Virus record (IMG/VR): IMGVR_UViG_3300029922_000222
Span: 1-31,471 of that record
Source of the DNA: a virus
Length of the DNA stretch: 31,471 bases
Direction: 5' to 3' (one strand)
Shown: in pieces, positions 20,609-29,100 of the stretch
How positions within the stretch are numbered: position 1 is the first letter of the stretch
Layout: every line of letters begins with the position of its first letter
Translations under genes and position numbers: made by a program
The notes under the pieces: model-generated
The model's input: the letters and a program-made list of their open reading frames with translations, nothing else
Database searches by the model: none
Told to the model about the DNA's origin: nothing

Positions 20609-21511
20609 ATGCCTCTTTTGCAGGTTCAAGCCGAAAAGCTGTCTCTCGAACAGCTTGAGCGCGGCATTATCGAAGAAATCATCGACATCGACCAGTTCTA
20701 TGCGCTGGTTCCGTTTTTGCCGGTCAACGGCAAGGCGTATCTCTACAATCGCGAGCAGACGCTTTCCGAGGCCGAATTCCTTTCGCCTTACGATCCCGTC
20801 AGCGAAGGCGCCGCGACTTTCGAGGAAGTCACCGCCAAGCTGCGCATTATCGCGGGCGATGTCGATATGGATAAGTTCATCGTCTCGACGATGAGCGATC
20901 ACAACAGCCAGTTGGCGATTCAGTTGGCCGAGAAGGCTAAGGGCGTCAGCCGTATGTTCCGTCGCGCGCTGATTCAGGGCGACTGTTCGGTTAATCCGAA
21001 GTCGTTCGATGGTCTCGCCAAGCTCTGCGTTCCCGATCAGACCCTGGTCGCCGGCGTCAATGGCGCCGCGATGACCCTGGGTATGCTCGACGAGCTGCTC
21101 GACGCGGTGAAGCTCGGCGCCGATGCGCTGGTGATGCGTCGTTCGACCTGGCGTTCCGTGCGCGCGCTGCTGCGCTCGTTCAACGGCAACCATGCCGACA
21201 TGATCATGATCAAGAACTTCGGCCAGCCGGTTCCCGCCTACAATGGCACGCCGGTGCTGCTGAATGACTTCATTCCTCCGACCGAAGTGACCGGCACCAA
21301 CAACGCCACGACTTCGATCTACGCCGTTCGTCTCAACGAGGCCGATGGTTTCCATGGCATCGTCGGTGGCGAGGCCGCGGGCTTCAAGATCGAGGAAATC
21401 GGCACGATTCAGAACAAGGACGCCGTTCGTTACCGCGTGAAGTGGTATGTCGGCACGGCGCTGAAGTCCACCCTGTCGCTGGCTCGCCTGTCTGGCCTGA
21501 CCAACGTCTAA
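20609..21511 (+). CDS. Major capsid protein (HK97 fold)
   Basis: The 300-residue protein has an N-terminal helical arm, a run reading FLPVNGKAYLYNRE (E-loop-like), a spine-helix region (MSDHNSQLAIQLAEKAKGVSRMF) and a P-domain/A-domain region with ALVMRRSTWRSVRALL. This is the layout of short HK97-fold capsid proteins. Its place after the scaffold supports this. It has a GGAG ribosome site, two dyad copies upstream and a strong terminator downstream, consistent with a highly expressed and separately controlled unit. Confidence 0.88.
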   Translation: MPLLQVQAEKLSLEQLERGIIEEIIDIDQFYALVPFLPVNGKAYLYNREQTLSEAEFLSPYDPVSEGAATFEEVTAKLRIIAGDVDMDKFIVSTMSDHNSQLAIQLAEKAKGVSRMFRRALIQGDCSVNPKSFDGLAKLCVPDQTLVAGVNGAAMTLGMLDELLDAVKLGADALVMRRSTWRSVRALLRSFNGNHADMIMIKNFGQPVPAYNGTPVLLNDFIPPTEVTGTNNATTSIYAVRLNEADGFHGIVGGEAAGFKIEEIGTIQNKDAVRYRVKWYVGTALKSTLSLARLSGLTNV

Positions 21512-21519
21512 GGTTGTAT

Positions 21520-21539
21520 GACAGTCAATTCTGACTTAT
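21520..21539 (+). promoter_or_regulatory. Copy L of the 20-bp dyad
   Basis: The bases read GACAGTCA-ATTC-TGACTTAT. It lies between the capsid stop codon and the terminator at 21544, so it cannot simply be a promoter for the next gene. Confidence 0.65.
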
Positions 21540-21543
21540 AGTG

Positions 21544-21568
21544 AGGGCGGGAGCGATCCCGCCCTTTT
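21544..21568 (+). terminator. Intrinsic terminator after the major capsid gene
   Basis: An 8-bp GC-rich stem (21545-21552 and 21557-21564), extended by one A-T pair, has a 4-base loop and is followed by TTTT. It directly follows dyad L. Confidence 0.88.
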
Positions 21569-21583
21569 GCTTTGAGTGGTGAG

Positions 21584-21862
21584 ATGACAAAACAAATCGA
21601 AATTTATGGCCACAATGGCTGCGCCTGGTGCGAGCGAGCTAGGGCGCTGGCGACGCGATTCAAGCAGCCGTTCGTATATTATAACTATACGAACGATCCA
21701 GCCATACTTGCCGAACTGCTGCTACGCGGCAATAAGGCCGGCGTCGAGGTTAGAACCGTGCCGCAGATTTTCATCGGCGACATTTTACTTGGCGGTTACG
21801 AAGACTTCGCTAAGGCGATAGAAAACGGCGAGATCGCGAATTTTCTATCTGGAGAAGTGTAA
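21584..21862 (+). CDS. Glutaredoxin-like protein
   Basis: The 92-residue protein has the redox motif CAWC near its N-terminus (GCAWCERARAL), the cis-Pro loop TVPQIFIGD and the GGYEDF glutathione-binding segment of glutaredoxins. It reduces disulfides, for instance in ribonucleotide reductase. I prefer the ATG at 21584 to the TTG at 21572. Its place inside the head gene cluster, overlapping the next head gene as TAATG, is unusual and suggests a moron or a need for thiol control in assembly. Confidence 0.85.
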   Translation: MTKQIEIYGHNGCAWCERARALATRFKQPFVYYNYTNDPAILAELLLRGNKAGVEVRTVPQIFIGDILLGGYEDFAKAIENGEIANFLSGEV

Positions 21863-22347
21863 TGGGTTTTCGCAGAATTCGGATCACGCAGCCGACTTGG
21901 CTCGGTTTCACCGGTCACATGGCGTCGGTTGAGTTCGTCGATGGCGTTTCGACCACCTTCGTGCCGCAAAATATCTACGATCGCATCGCCGCGGAGCTTT
22001 CGATTGTCGATGATCGCAGCGAGGAAATTCTCGGCGTGCAGACGCGCATGATCAGCGCCAGGCTGAAGACGCTGAATGTGCTTCCCGACACGGCGCGCGC
22101 GCCGGTGGTCACGCCGGAGGTTGTAGTCGAATTCGTGCCGCCGCCGCCGGTGCTTACGCCGAAGTGGACCAAGGAGACGCTCGAAGCGCTGGCCGACAAG
22201 ACCGGCATCAAGGGTCTGCGCGAGATCGGCGACCCGCTTTCCGCCAAGGGTCGCGCTATTCCCGAACTGATCGAGGCGATTCTACGTGCTCAGAATGAGG
22301 TGGTCGCGCGTCGCGAAGGCCAACTGGCTCGATTGAGCGAAGGCTAA
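21862..22347 (+). CDS. Head-region protein with HeH/SAP-like segment (161 aa)
   Basis: It starts at the ATG overlapping the glutaredoxin stop codon (TAATG). The N-terminal half is beta-like; a Pro-rich linker (VPPPPVLTP) leads to a C-terminal helical segment (WTKETLEALADKTGIKGLREIG then AKGRAIPELIEAIL) of the helix-extension-helix type found in phage head proteins. It may belong to the head completion set. The specific function is uncertain. Confidence 0.6.
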   Translation: MGFRRIRITQPTWLGFTGHMASVEFVDGVSTTFVPQNIYDRIAAELSIVDDRSEEILGVQTRMISARLKTLNVLPDTARAPVVTPEVVVEFVPPPPVLTPKWTKETLEALADKTGIKGLREIGDPLSAKGRAIPELIEAILRAQNEVVARREGQLARLSEG

Positions 22348-22350
22348 GTC

Positions 22351-23205
22351 ATGATCACCTATCCAGCAGGCACGGCGATTAATCTGTCGATTGCGCTGCC
22401 GAACGACAGCACGGGCACGCCCGTCGTGCCGCTGGGCATCAACTGGACGCTGACCGACGAGGCTAACCGGCTGGTGATTCAGACGACGGCGGTCGAGGGT
22501 CCATTCATATCGCCGATCATTATTCCGATCGCCGCGGCGTCGAACGCGCTGCGTCAGGACATCTATGTCGGGCTCAGTCCCAATCTGTCCAATCAGACTG
22601 TCGGCGCGCGCGTGTTGGAGATGGTGATCGCAACCGCCAACGGCGCCTATATCGTCAGATCGACCTATCTGCTGCAAGACACCGGCAATGACGCTCTCCA
22701 GCTGCTGGTGAATTCGTTTCAATCGCTGGTGCAGGCCGAGCTTAACGCGGTCAGCATTCCCGGCATCGCGCCCGTCTGGAACGTCACCAGCGACGCCGAT
22801 AAAGTCGCGGCGATGACCGAAGCCTATTTTCGCATGATCAAGTTCGGCTTTTACGTGCGCTGGCCGCGCGATCCCGACGCTCAGAACATCGTCACCTGGT
22901 TCAATGATCGCAACGAGGTGATCGTGCCGCGGCTTTGGTATGTCATGACTATTGACCGGTTCCTGAACTGGTATCCGGAGGATTTTCGTGTCGCGCTGCG
23001 TCGCGCCCAGATCATTGAGGCCGTGCATATTCTGGCGCCGAACAAAATTCTGGAGATGCGTCTCGCCGGCGTCACAGCGACCGGTGTTGGCGAGACACGC
23101 ACGACGTTCTCCAATGTGCGGCCGCTCGATATTGGGCTGTCGCGCGCGACGCTGAAGGTGCTGGCGAATTACATCGACCCCCGCTTCACCACAACTCGCA
23201 GCTAA
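22351..23205 (+). CDS. Head-tail region structural protein (284 aa)
   Basis: The N-terminal half looks like a beta-sandwich (alternating hydrophobic residues with many Thr/Ser/Asn), and the C-terminal half is helical and rich in Arg, Trp and Met. It lies between the capsid and the neck genes, so it is probably a virion or connector protein. No named family is recognised. The ATG at 22351 has an AAGG ribosome site and follows the previous stop codon by three bases. Confidence 0.55.
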   Translation: MITYPAGTAINLSIALPNDSTGTPVVPLGINWTLTDEANRLVIQTTAVEGPFISPIIIPIAAASNALRQDIYVGLSPNLSNQTVGARVLEMVIATANGAYIVRSTYLLQDTGNDALQLLVNSFQSLVQAELNAVSIPGIAPVWNVTSDADKVAAMTEAYFRMIKFGFYVRWPRDPDAQNIVTWFNDRNEVIVPRLWYVMTIDRFLNWYPEDFRVALRRAQIIEAVHILAPNKILEMRLAGVTATGVGETRTTFSNVRPLDIGLSRATLKVLANYIDPRFTTTRS

Positions 23206-23215
23206 GGAGGCGTCA

Positions 23216-23575
23216 ATGCTGATTCCAAATCAGGTCGGCGTCTGGATGCAGCTGACGGGCTACAATCTATACGGTGAGCCAATATGGGGACCGTCAACGG
23301 ATGTGCCGTGCTCGATCGTCAGTATGAAGCCGAAGTTGGCGAAGACGCCCATTCGTTCCGAAGCATCCGCCTCGCACTCGGCGTCTGACGAAGAAGATTC
23401 GTTGGCGACGATCCTAGTGTCGGCGTCGGCCCCGGTTGGCATCGGCGATCGATTCGAGGTCGTTGGCGAGGATTTTCGCTTTATCACGGTGCAGCAGCGC
23501 TTCGATATTCTCGGCGATCTCGATCATTATCAGTGCGAGTGCGAAGCCTGGTTCCTATTGGGGCCTGCTCCGTAA
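23216..23575 (+). CDS. Probable head closure (stopper) protein
   Basis: The 119-residue protein is beta-rich, with the sequence order QLTGYNLYGEPIWG, then a Ser/Ala/Glu loop, then GDRFEVVGEDFRFITVQQRFD and a Cys/Trp end. This, with the length and the place before an HK97 gp10-like gene, suits a head-closure protein of the SPP1 gp16/HK97 gp8 type. The ATG at 23216 has a strong GGAGG ribosome site. The stop codon overlaps the next ATG (TAATG). Confidence 0.6.
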   Translation: MLIPNQVGVWMQLTGYNLYGEPIWGPSTDVPCSIVSMKPKLAKTPIRSEASASHSASDEEDSLATILVSASAPVGIGDRFEVVGEDFRFITVQQRFDILGDLDHYQCECEAWFLLGPAP

Positions 23576-24066
23576 TGCGCGTGAGAAGCAAAATCACCGG
23601 CTTCGAGGAGATTTCTATCGGACTGCGCCATATCGCCGACAAGGTGAAGGATGGCGCGCGTAAGCAGATGCACCGTTCGGCCGATAAGATCGTCAAGGAG
23701 GCGCAGCTCAACGCCCCTTTCGACACCGGCGCGCTTGAAAAATCCATTCACAAGGAAATCTCATACGAGACTAGAGGTCGGCTGCGCATCACCATCGTAG
23801 CCGGCGGTGAAGTCGATGGCGTTGATGTAGACGCTTATGTCGTGATGATCCATGAACATTATGACGATATGCGTCCCGGCGAGGGCACGCGGCTAAAGAT
23901 GCAAGCGAATCCCGGTCGTCTGATCGGTGATCACTTTCTGACACGCGCCTATGATGCTCAGGAAAACAAGCTGCAAAAGGCGATGATCGGTATGGTGTCG
24001 TTGCTTGGTAACGTCAAGGTCGGCACGTCGCTTCCAAATATCGATGTGGAAACGGGTGAAGAATGA
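23575..24066 (+). CDS. HK97 gp10-like neck/tail completion protein
   Basis: The 163-residue protein has the signature helix followed by APFDTGALEKSI (about residues 41-53), typical of the HK97 gp10 family, which joins the head to the tail. A beta-rich part with aromatic and acidic residues follows. I chose the ATG at 23575 (TAATG overlap) over the ATG at 23533, which lies inside the previous gene. The stop codon overlaps the next ATG. Confidence 0.75.
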   Translation: MRVRSKITGFEEISIGLRHIADKVKDGARKQMHRSADKIVKEAQLNAPFDTGALEKSIHKEISYETRGRLRITIVAGGEVDGVDVDAYVVMIHEHYDDMRPGEGTRLKMQANPGRLIGDHFLTRAYDAQENKLQKAMIGMVSLLGNVKVGTSLPNIDVETGEE

Positions 24067-24455
24067 ATCTTTGCATTATAGCCGATATGATCGTCAACGC
24101 TGGGCTTGGCGTCCTCGGCACCAGCCTATTCATCGATCACATGCCGGAGACATGCGAGGTCGGCGTGATGATCCGTAATCCGCTCCAAGGCAACCCGATC
24201 AATCATTATATTCCAGGCTATGAGAAATGGCAGTTTCAGATCATTGTGCGGGATCGCACGCATGTCGGCGGGGAGACGCGCTCGAACGCCATCAGCAAGC
24301 TGCTGTATTTTGGTAATATGAATTTCACTCAGGCCGACGGCAGCAATCTGCTTATAAATTTCTGTCGCCCGCGCACCAAGCCGGTGACTTATCCGCGTCT
24401 GCCGAACAATCTGATTGAATGGTCCACGATGTTTGAGGTCAATTCGGCCGAATAG
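24063..24455 (+). CDS. Probable tail terminator protein
   Basis: The 130-residue protein starts with an ATGA overlap. It has a helical start, a beta segment (YEKWQFQIIVRD) and a later FCRPRTKPVTYPRLP region. Its place between the gp10-like protein and the tail tube gene, and its size, fit the tail terminator that caps the tube and joins it to the head. The sequence evidence is weak compared with the position. Confidence 0.55.
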   Translation: MNLCIIADMIVNAGLGVLGTSLFIDHMPETCEVGVMIRNPLQGNPINHYIPGYEKWQFQIIVRDRTHVGGETRSNAISKLLYFGNMNFTQADGSNLLINFCRPRTKPVTYPRLPNNLIEWSTMFEVNSAE

Positions 24456-24458
24456 GCT

Positions 24459-24487
24459 TTGACCTTATTACGGTCAAGCTGTAGAAT
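24459..24487 (+). promoter_or_regulatory. Sigma-70-like promoter overlapped by dyad copy M
   Basis: TTGACC (24459-24464) and TAGAAT (24482-24487) are 17 bases apart. The -35 box is one arm of a small inverted repeat (TTGACC with GGTCAA at 24472-24477). The -10 box overlaps dyad M. It would drive the tail tube gene. Confidence 0.6.
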
Positions 24488-24505
24488 AGATCAGTTCTGA
24501 ATTAT
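24486..24505 (+). promoter_or_regulatory. Copy M of the 20-bp dyad
   Basis: The bases read ATAGATCA-GTTC-TGAATTAT, a degenerate copy. It begins on the last bases of the -10 box, in almost the same register as copy B. Confidence 0.55.
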
Positions 24506-24528
24506 CTGTCGCTGAAGGAAGCTGTTCC

Positions 24529-25395
24529 ATGTCCGATACAAGAAATATTAAAATCGGCGCGTGCCGCGTCTTCTTTGGCGGCGTCGATCTCGGTTTCACC
24601 CAGGGTGGCGTCGAGGTGTCCGTGACGACCGAGACCCACAAGATCATGGTCGATCAGTTCGGCAAGACCATCGTCGATGAAATTATTCTGTCGCGAAACA
24701 TCGACGCCAAGGTGCCGTTGGCCGAAACGACCATCGAAAATCTGGTCAACATCATGCCGGGCGCCGTGCTGTCGCAGACCGGCGCGACCTATGCCTCGGG
24801 CAACATCACCTATACGGCCGTTCCGGTCACTGGCACCGGCACTGTCACGGTCAATGGCATCGTGTTCACCGCCATGACATTGCCCACCGCGCCCAATCAA
24901 TTCGCCATCGGCGCCAATATCGCCGCGACGGCGGCGAATTTGGCCGCGACGCTCGAAGCATATGATGATCCGGCGATCAACGTCGCCAGCTATGTCGCCA
25001 CCGCTGGCGTCGTCGCCGTCACTTATGATCAGGCCGGTGGTCCCGATTCGGCTTACGTCGTCGCGGCGGGTAACGCCTTCACGCTCGCCGTCTCCGGCAC
25101 GGGCGTCACTGTCTCTGGCGCAACTCTGTCGGGCGGCGTCGGCGCGACCTCGCGCACCGTCACCGTGCCGACCGCCGTCAACACCTCGTTGCTGGCCTTG
25201 GCGCAGGAGCTGGTTCTGCATCCGCAGATTCTTCCGTCCAGCGATCACAGCCAGGATTTGGTGATTCCGCTCGCCAACACCGCCGGCGCGATGCAGTTCG
25301 CCTATCAGGTCGAGAAGGAGCGTATCTTCAACGTCTCCTTCAACGGTTATCCGAACGCGACGACTGGCGAGCTGTTTTCTTACGGCGGTCAGTAA
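24529..25395 (+). CDS. Major tail tube protein with inserted domain
   Basis: The 288-residue protein begins and ends like a phage tail tube protein (CRVFFGGVDLGFTQGGVEVS; later MQFAYQVEKERIFNVSFNG). Between about residues 82 and 205 there is a Gly/Ala/Thr-rich segment (TGTGTVTVNGIVFTAM, then IAATAANLAATLEAY) that resembles inserted domains found in many tail proteins. The tube forms the DNA channel of the long tail. It has its own promoter and dyad upstream and a terminator downstream, so it is probably highly expressed. Confidence 0.8.
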   Translation: MSDTRNIKIGACRVFFGGVDLGFTQGGVEVSVTTETHKIMVDQFGKTIVDEIILSRNIDAKVPLAETTIENLVNIMPGAVLSQTGATYASGNITYTAVPVTGTGTVTVNGIVFTAMTLPTAPNQFAIGANIAATAANLAATLEAYDDPAINVASYVATAGVVAVTYDQAGGPDSAYVVAAGNAFTLAVSGTGVTVSGATLSGGVGATSRTVTVPTAVNTSLLALAQELVLHPQILPSSDHSQDLVIPLANTAGAMQFAYQVEKERIFNVSFNGYPNATTGELFSYGGQ

Positions 25396-25415
25396 TCGCT
25401 TGCATCGTCTCTTGA

Positions 25416-25435
25416 ATAAGTCAATACTGACTGGC
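25416..25435 (+). promoter_or_regulatory. Copy N of the 20-bp dyad
   Basis: The bases read ATAAGTCA-ATAC-TGACTGGC. The left half is perfect. The right half runs into the terminator stem at 25430, as in copy L. Confidence 0.6.
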
Positions 25436-25453
25436 GCCCACTGGGCGCCAGTT
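25430..25453 (+). terminator. Intrinsic terminator after the tail tube gene
   Basis: A 10-bp stem (25430-25439 and 25443-25452) with a 3-base loop is followed by a T-containing stretch. It overlaps dyad N. Confidence 0.8.
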
Positions 25454-25475
25454 TCAATTTAGGACACGCAACAAC

Positions 25476-25847
25476 ATGACAACCCAAGAAACCAAGACGC
25501 AATTTCTCGATCTCGACGCTCTGCTGCCGGCGGTCGAAGTGACCGTGAAGCTGGGCGGTAAATCGCACAAGCTGAAGCAGCTTTCGGTGCAGGATTTCGT
25601 CGCCAACACCGCCGATCAGCAAAAGCTGGGCGAGGCCAGCACTCTCGCGGCCGAGGTAGAGACGGTCGTGCGAATGCTGCATCGCGCATTTCCGAGCATC
25701 ACGGTCGAAATGTTCAACGAACTCGAACTCGCCAAGCTCTACAAGCTGCTGTCGTTCGCGCTCGAACAGAACGGCAGCGACAAGGCCAGCAAGGAAGTCG
25801 CCGCGGAGGCGAAGTCAGACGATGAAAACCCTCAGACGGCGGCGTAG
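25476..25847 (+). CDS. Tail assembly chaperone, short form (G-like)
   Basis: The 123-residue protein has a beta-rich, then helical composition with an Ala/Glu/Lys-rich acidic tail. It stands just before an overlapping -1 frame and the tape measure gene, the usual place of the lambda G-like chaperone. It is made in excess over the frameshift form and helps to build the tail around the tape measure. The ribosome site (AGGA) is somewhat far from the ATG. Confidence 0.8.
   Translation: MTTQETKTQFLDLDALLPAVEVTVKLGGKSHKLKQLSVQDFVANTADQQKLGEASTLAAEVETVVRMLHRAFPSITVEMFNELELAKLYKLLSFALEQNGSDKASKEVAAEAKSDDENPQTAA
25826..25832 (+). other. Programmed -1 ribosomal frameshift site
   Basis: The heptamer A_AAC_CCT matches the X_XXY_YYZ rule in the frame of the short chaperone. 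It lies in the only window where both frames are open, right after a TGA (25823-25825) in the -1 frame and before the TAG of the short form (25845-25847). Confidence 0.8.
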
Positions 25848-26197
25848 TTAAAGCTATCGATTTCGGCTTTATCTTCACCCGCTTCTGTCGGTTTTATTCC
25901 TACAGTCACCAGAGAGTTTTAGCGATGCCGCTAAAACTTTTCTGGATGATGCACAAGAGCATCGATCGGCTCACGGCCGAGGAAGATATGCGATTGGCGA
26001 TGACGCTCATTTCATCGGAGAGCGGCGAAGGTTTTTCGTCACTGATGGAAAATTTGCGCAAGCAAATGGGTAAGGTCGTCGTCATCGATGAAGTTAAAAC
26101 GGCGTTGTTGGAAAAGCACGACCGGGCAGGGATGTTGTCTATCGCGGCGCTCGGTAAAGGCGCATGTCTCGGAAAGGCTTTGAAAAGTGTCAATTAA
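25826..26197 (+). CDS. Tail assembly chaperone, frameshift extension (T-like)
   Basis: The -1 frame is open from 25826 to TAA at 26197. It encodes an aromatic segment, ending FTRFCRFYSYSHQRVLAMP, before the internal ATG at 25925. This segment is typical of the T part of chaperone fusions, so translation normally enters by frameshift at 25826-25832 to give a GT-like protein of about 240 residues. The middle and C-terminus are helical. The GTG start of the tape measure gene overlaps its end by 11 bases. An independent start at 25925 would lose conserved-looking residues. Confidence 0.78.
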   Translation, partial: KPSDGGVVKAIDFGFIFTRFCRFYSYSHQRVLAMPLKLFWMMHKSIDRLTAEEDMRLAMTLISSESGEGFSSLMENLRKQMGKVVVIDEVKTALLEKHDRAGMLSIAALGKGACLGKALKSVN

Positions 26198-29100
26198 GGT
26201 TGAACTAGAACTCGACTCCGGTGATTTTGAATCCGGTGTTGTTCGCGCGAGCACCACGCTGGCTCAACTTAACACGGCAGCGAGCGGCACTGTCGTTAGC
26301 ATTAATCGCCTGGAAGACAACTCCAAGTCGTTTCTATCGACGCTGCGCGACGTGACGACGGTGCTAGGACTCGCCGGCGCCGCCATTCACAATGTTCATG
26401 CGGTGACGACGGGCTGGGTTGGCGAGATTATTCATCTCAACGCTGAAGTTCAGAAGATGACCGCGACGTTGCGGGCGATGTCCACCGCGACCGATCCGAT
26501 GAAGGAGGCGCTCGGCAGCATCAAGGATTTGCGTAAGGAGGCCAAGGAAACGCCGTTCTCGCTTCAGGCGATGCATCAGGCGTTCGTGCGTATGAAGTCG
26601 GGCGGGCTTGATCCCACCGCCGGTTCGATGAGAGCCCTGACCGATGCGGTCGCGGCGTTTGGCGGCACCGATGAGACCTTGAACCGAGCGGCGCTGGCGT
26701 TTCAGGAAATGGCCGGCAAAGGCGTCGTGCAGATGAAGGAGCTGCGTAACCAGCTCGGCATGGCTGTGCCCACCGCGATGCCTATGATGGCGCGCGCCTT
26801 TGGCGTCACCTATCAGGAGTTGATGTCGGATGTTCACACCGGCACGGTGAAGGCGACCGAGGCGATCGCGGCTCTGCTCGCCGAAATGAATCGCAGCTTC
26901 GGCGGTCAGGGTCTGAGGCAGATGGAGACCTTTTATGGTCAAATGAATCGCTTCAAAACCATCATGATGGATTTGTCGCTAATCGCTGGCGGCGAAGGTA
27001 AAGTAGGTGGCTTCTTTCAGACCATCGAGACTCAGTTCGCCGATATGAATAACATGCTCGATGGTTCGATCGGTAAGATGCTCGCTGGTCAGATTGGCGA
27101 TCAGCTCACCGGCGTCGTGCTGTCGATTCGTAAGGTGATCGATGCGGCGATGGAGATGCGCGGCGCGATCGTTAGCGTCGGCACGGCGATGGCTTATGGT
27201 CTCGGCGGCACGATGGCGATCAATTCGACGCTCGGGCTGATCACGATGATTAAAGGTATAGGCGCCGAATGGGCGCTTATGGCGGCGAAGATGAGGATCT
27301 CCGACGCTAATATTTCGGCGTCTTGGGCGTCTTTAATGCCGGCTATGGCAACTCTGCGCACCGGAATAACGCTTCTCGGCACAGAGCTTAAAATCGCGGG
27401 GCGCAGCGTTCAGATATTTTCGTCAAATTTCATGGCGGCGGTCGAGGCGACGCGCGTCGGAATGACGATGATGGTCGCGCAAGGTGCTTTTTCGTTTCGC
27501 GCTTTATCCACCGAGATAAACATAGCGGCACTGAGCATTCGGGGATCATGGTCATCGATGGTGACAACTATTTCCGTGCTACCGCAGGCGCTCTCTGCCG
27601 TCGGCTCGATCATTGCTGGCGGCATTATGCCCGCAATGCGGTCGCTTCTCGGCATCGGCGCCGGCGTATTCGGTGTGCTCGCAGCCGGCGCTGTCGCCTT
27701 CGCCCCCTATTTGCCGCTGATTTTGGGTGGTCTTTATTTAATCAATGACACCTTCGATCTGATGGGTAATAAGGCTAAAGACGCCTGGAAGGATATGGAG
27801 GAATATGGCGCCCGTTCCGCGAAGCAGGCGAAGCAGGTTGGCGACGCCTATATTAATGATTTAGAGAAAAAGTTGGTAATGGTCAGAAGTCGGCCGAAAA
27901 TATTTCGCGCTGATGGCGACCTCGAAGAGATACAGAAACAAATAGATGCCGCCAAGGAGGCGCAGAGCGGTTTCATATTTTCCGGCACTCAGGCGGACGC
28001 GGAAAAATCTTCGAAGGCGCTTATTAAGCCGATGCTGGAGGCCGAGCAAACGCTTCGTCTCGCCTATTTGCAAACCGCTGCCGAGCAAAAGAAGCGTCTC
28101 GATCAAGAAACCGCGGACACAATCGCTCACGGTCACTCTGTTGAAGAGGTTACGAAGGAAAATCAGCGAGCCGTTCGCGCGACCAATCTAAAACTTTATG
28201 ACGATCTCATTGCGAATTACACCGCTTATCAGCAGAAGATGCGGGAGATCGCCGGCGATGGGCAGAAATCGACCACCGATCGGCTCGCCGCCGACATAGC
28301 AGCTAAGGAAGCACAGCGTCGCATCGATGAAGAAACCGCCCATCGCGCCGAGGAAGCGTCGCGAAAGATGGGTGTGGCGATGCTCCCTAAGGCGATGAAG
28401 GATGAGGAGCTTTTTGGTAAGGGAACCAAGTTCCTCGAAAAGCTCAGCGCCGACATCGAGGGTGCCAAGGCCGGCATCATGGGTCTTGATCCGGATGTTG
28501 CCAATCTGAAGCGCTCGCTCGCCGATATGAAGTTTGGCGACGAGAATATCGAGCGCTTCAAACAACTCGGCGATCAGATCCTCGCTGCGAAGCAGGAGGC
28601 CGACGATCTCAACACGGTGATGAATTCCGGCAAGAAGATCGATCAGAGCCTCGATACGCTTCTAGCCAAGCAGGCCGAGGAGCATTTCGACCTCACGCAC
28701 CAAAGCATGAGCGATGTCGAAAAGTTGCAGGAGAAGATCAGGTCTGGCTTCTTCGCCGGCTATGGCGAAGCGAGTTCGCCGGTGGCCGCGAAGCTGGTCG
28801 AGCTGCGCAAGCAAACGCAGGATGTGTTCATTTCCGCCGAGAAGGTCGGCAATCTTCTAAAGAACGGCGTGTTTGGCGGTGAGGCGATCACCGGCGCGCA
28901 GACCTATTACACCGCGATCGATAAGATCGCCTCGGTGTTCGAGCGCATAAAGGGCTCGATCGTTGACGCCAATATCGGTGAAGCCTTCAGCTCGATCGGC
29001 AAGCCAGGCACGCCGATGTTCACGCGCCCGAACAGCGGCGCGCAGGGCGACTATTATTCCAATCTCTATGGCGCGGAGTCGAGCAATCGAACCAACGCCG

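Noticed and set aside
24502-25248. A 248-residue minus-strand open frame
   Set aside because: It is the shadow of the tail tube gene; the composition is dominated by Arg, Gly and Asp, as expected for an antisense frame of GC-rich coding DNA.
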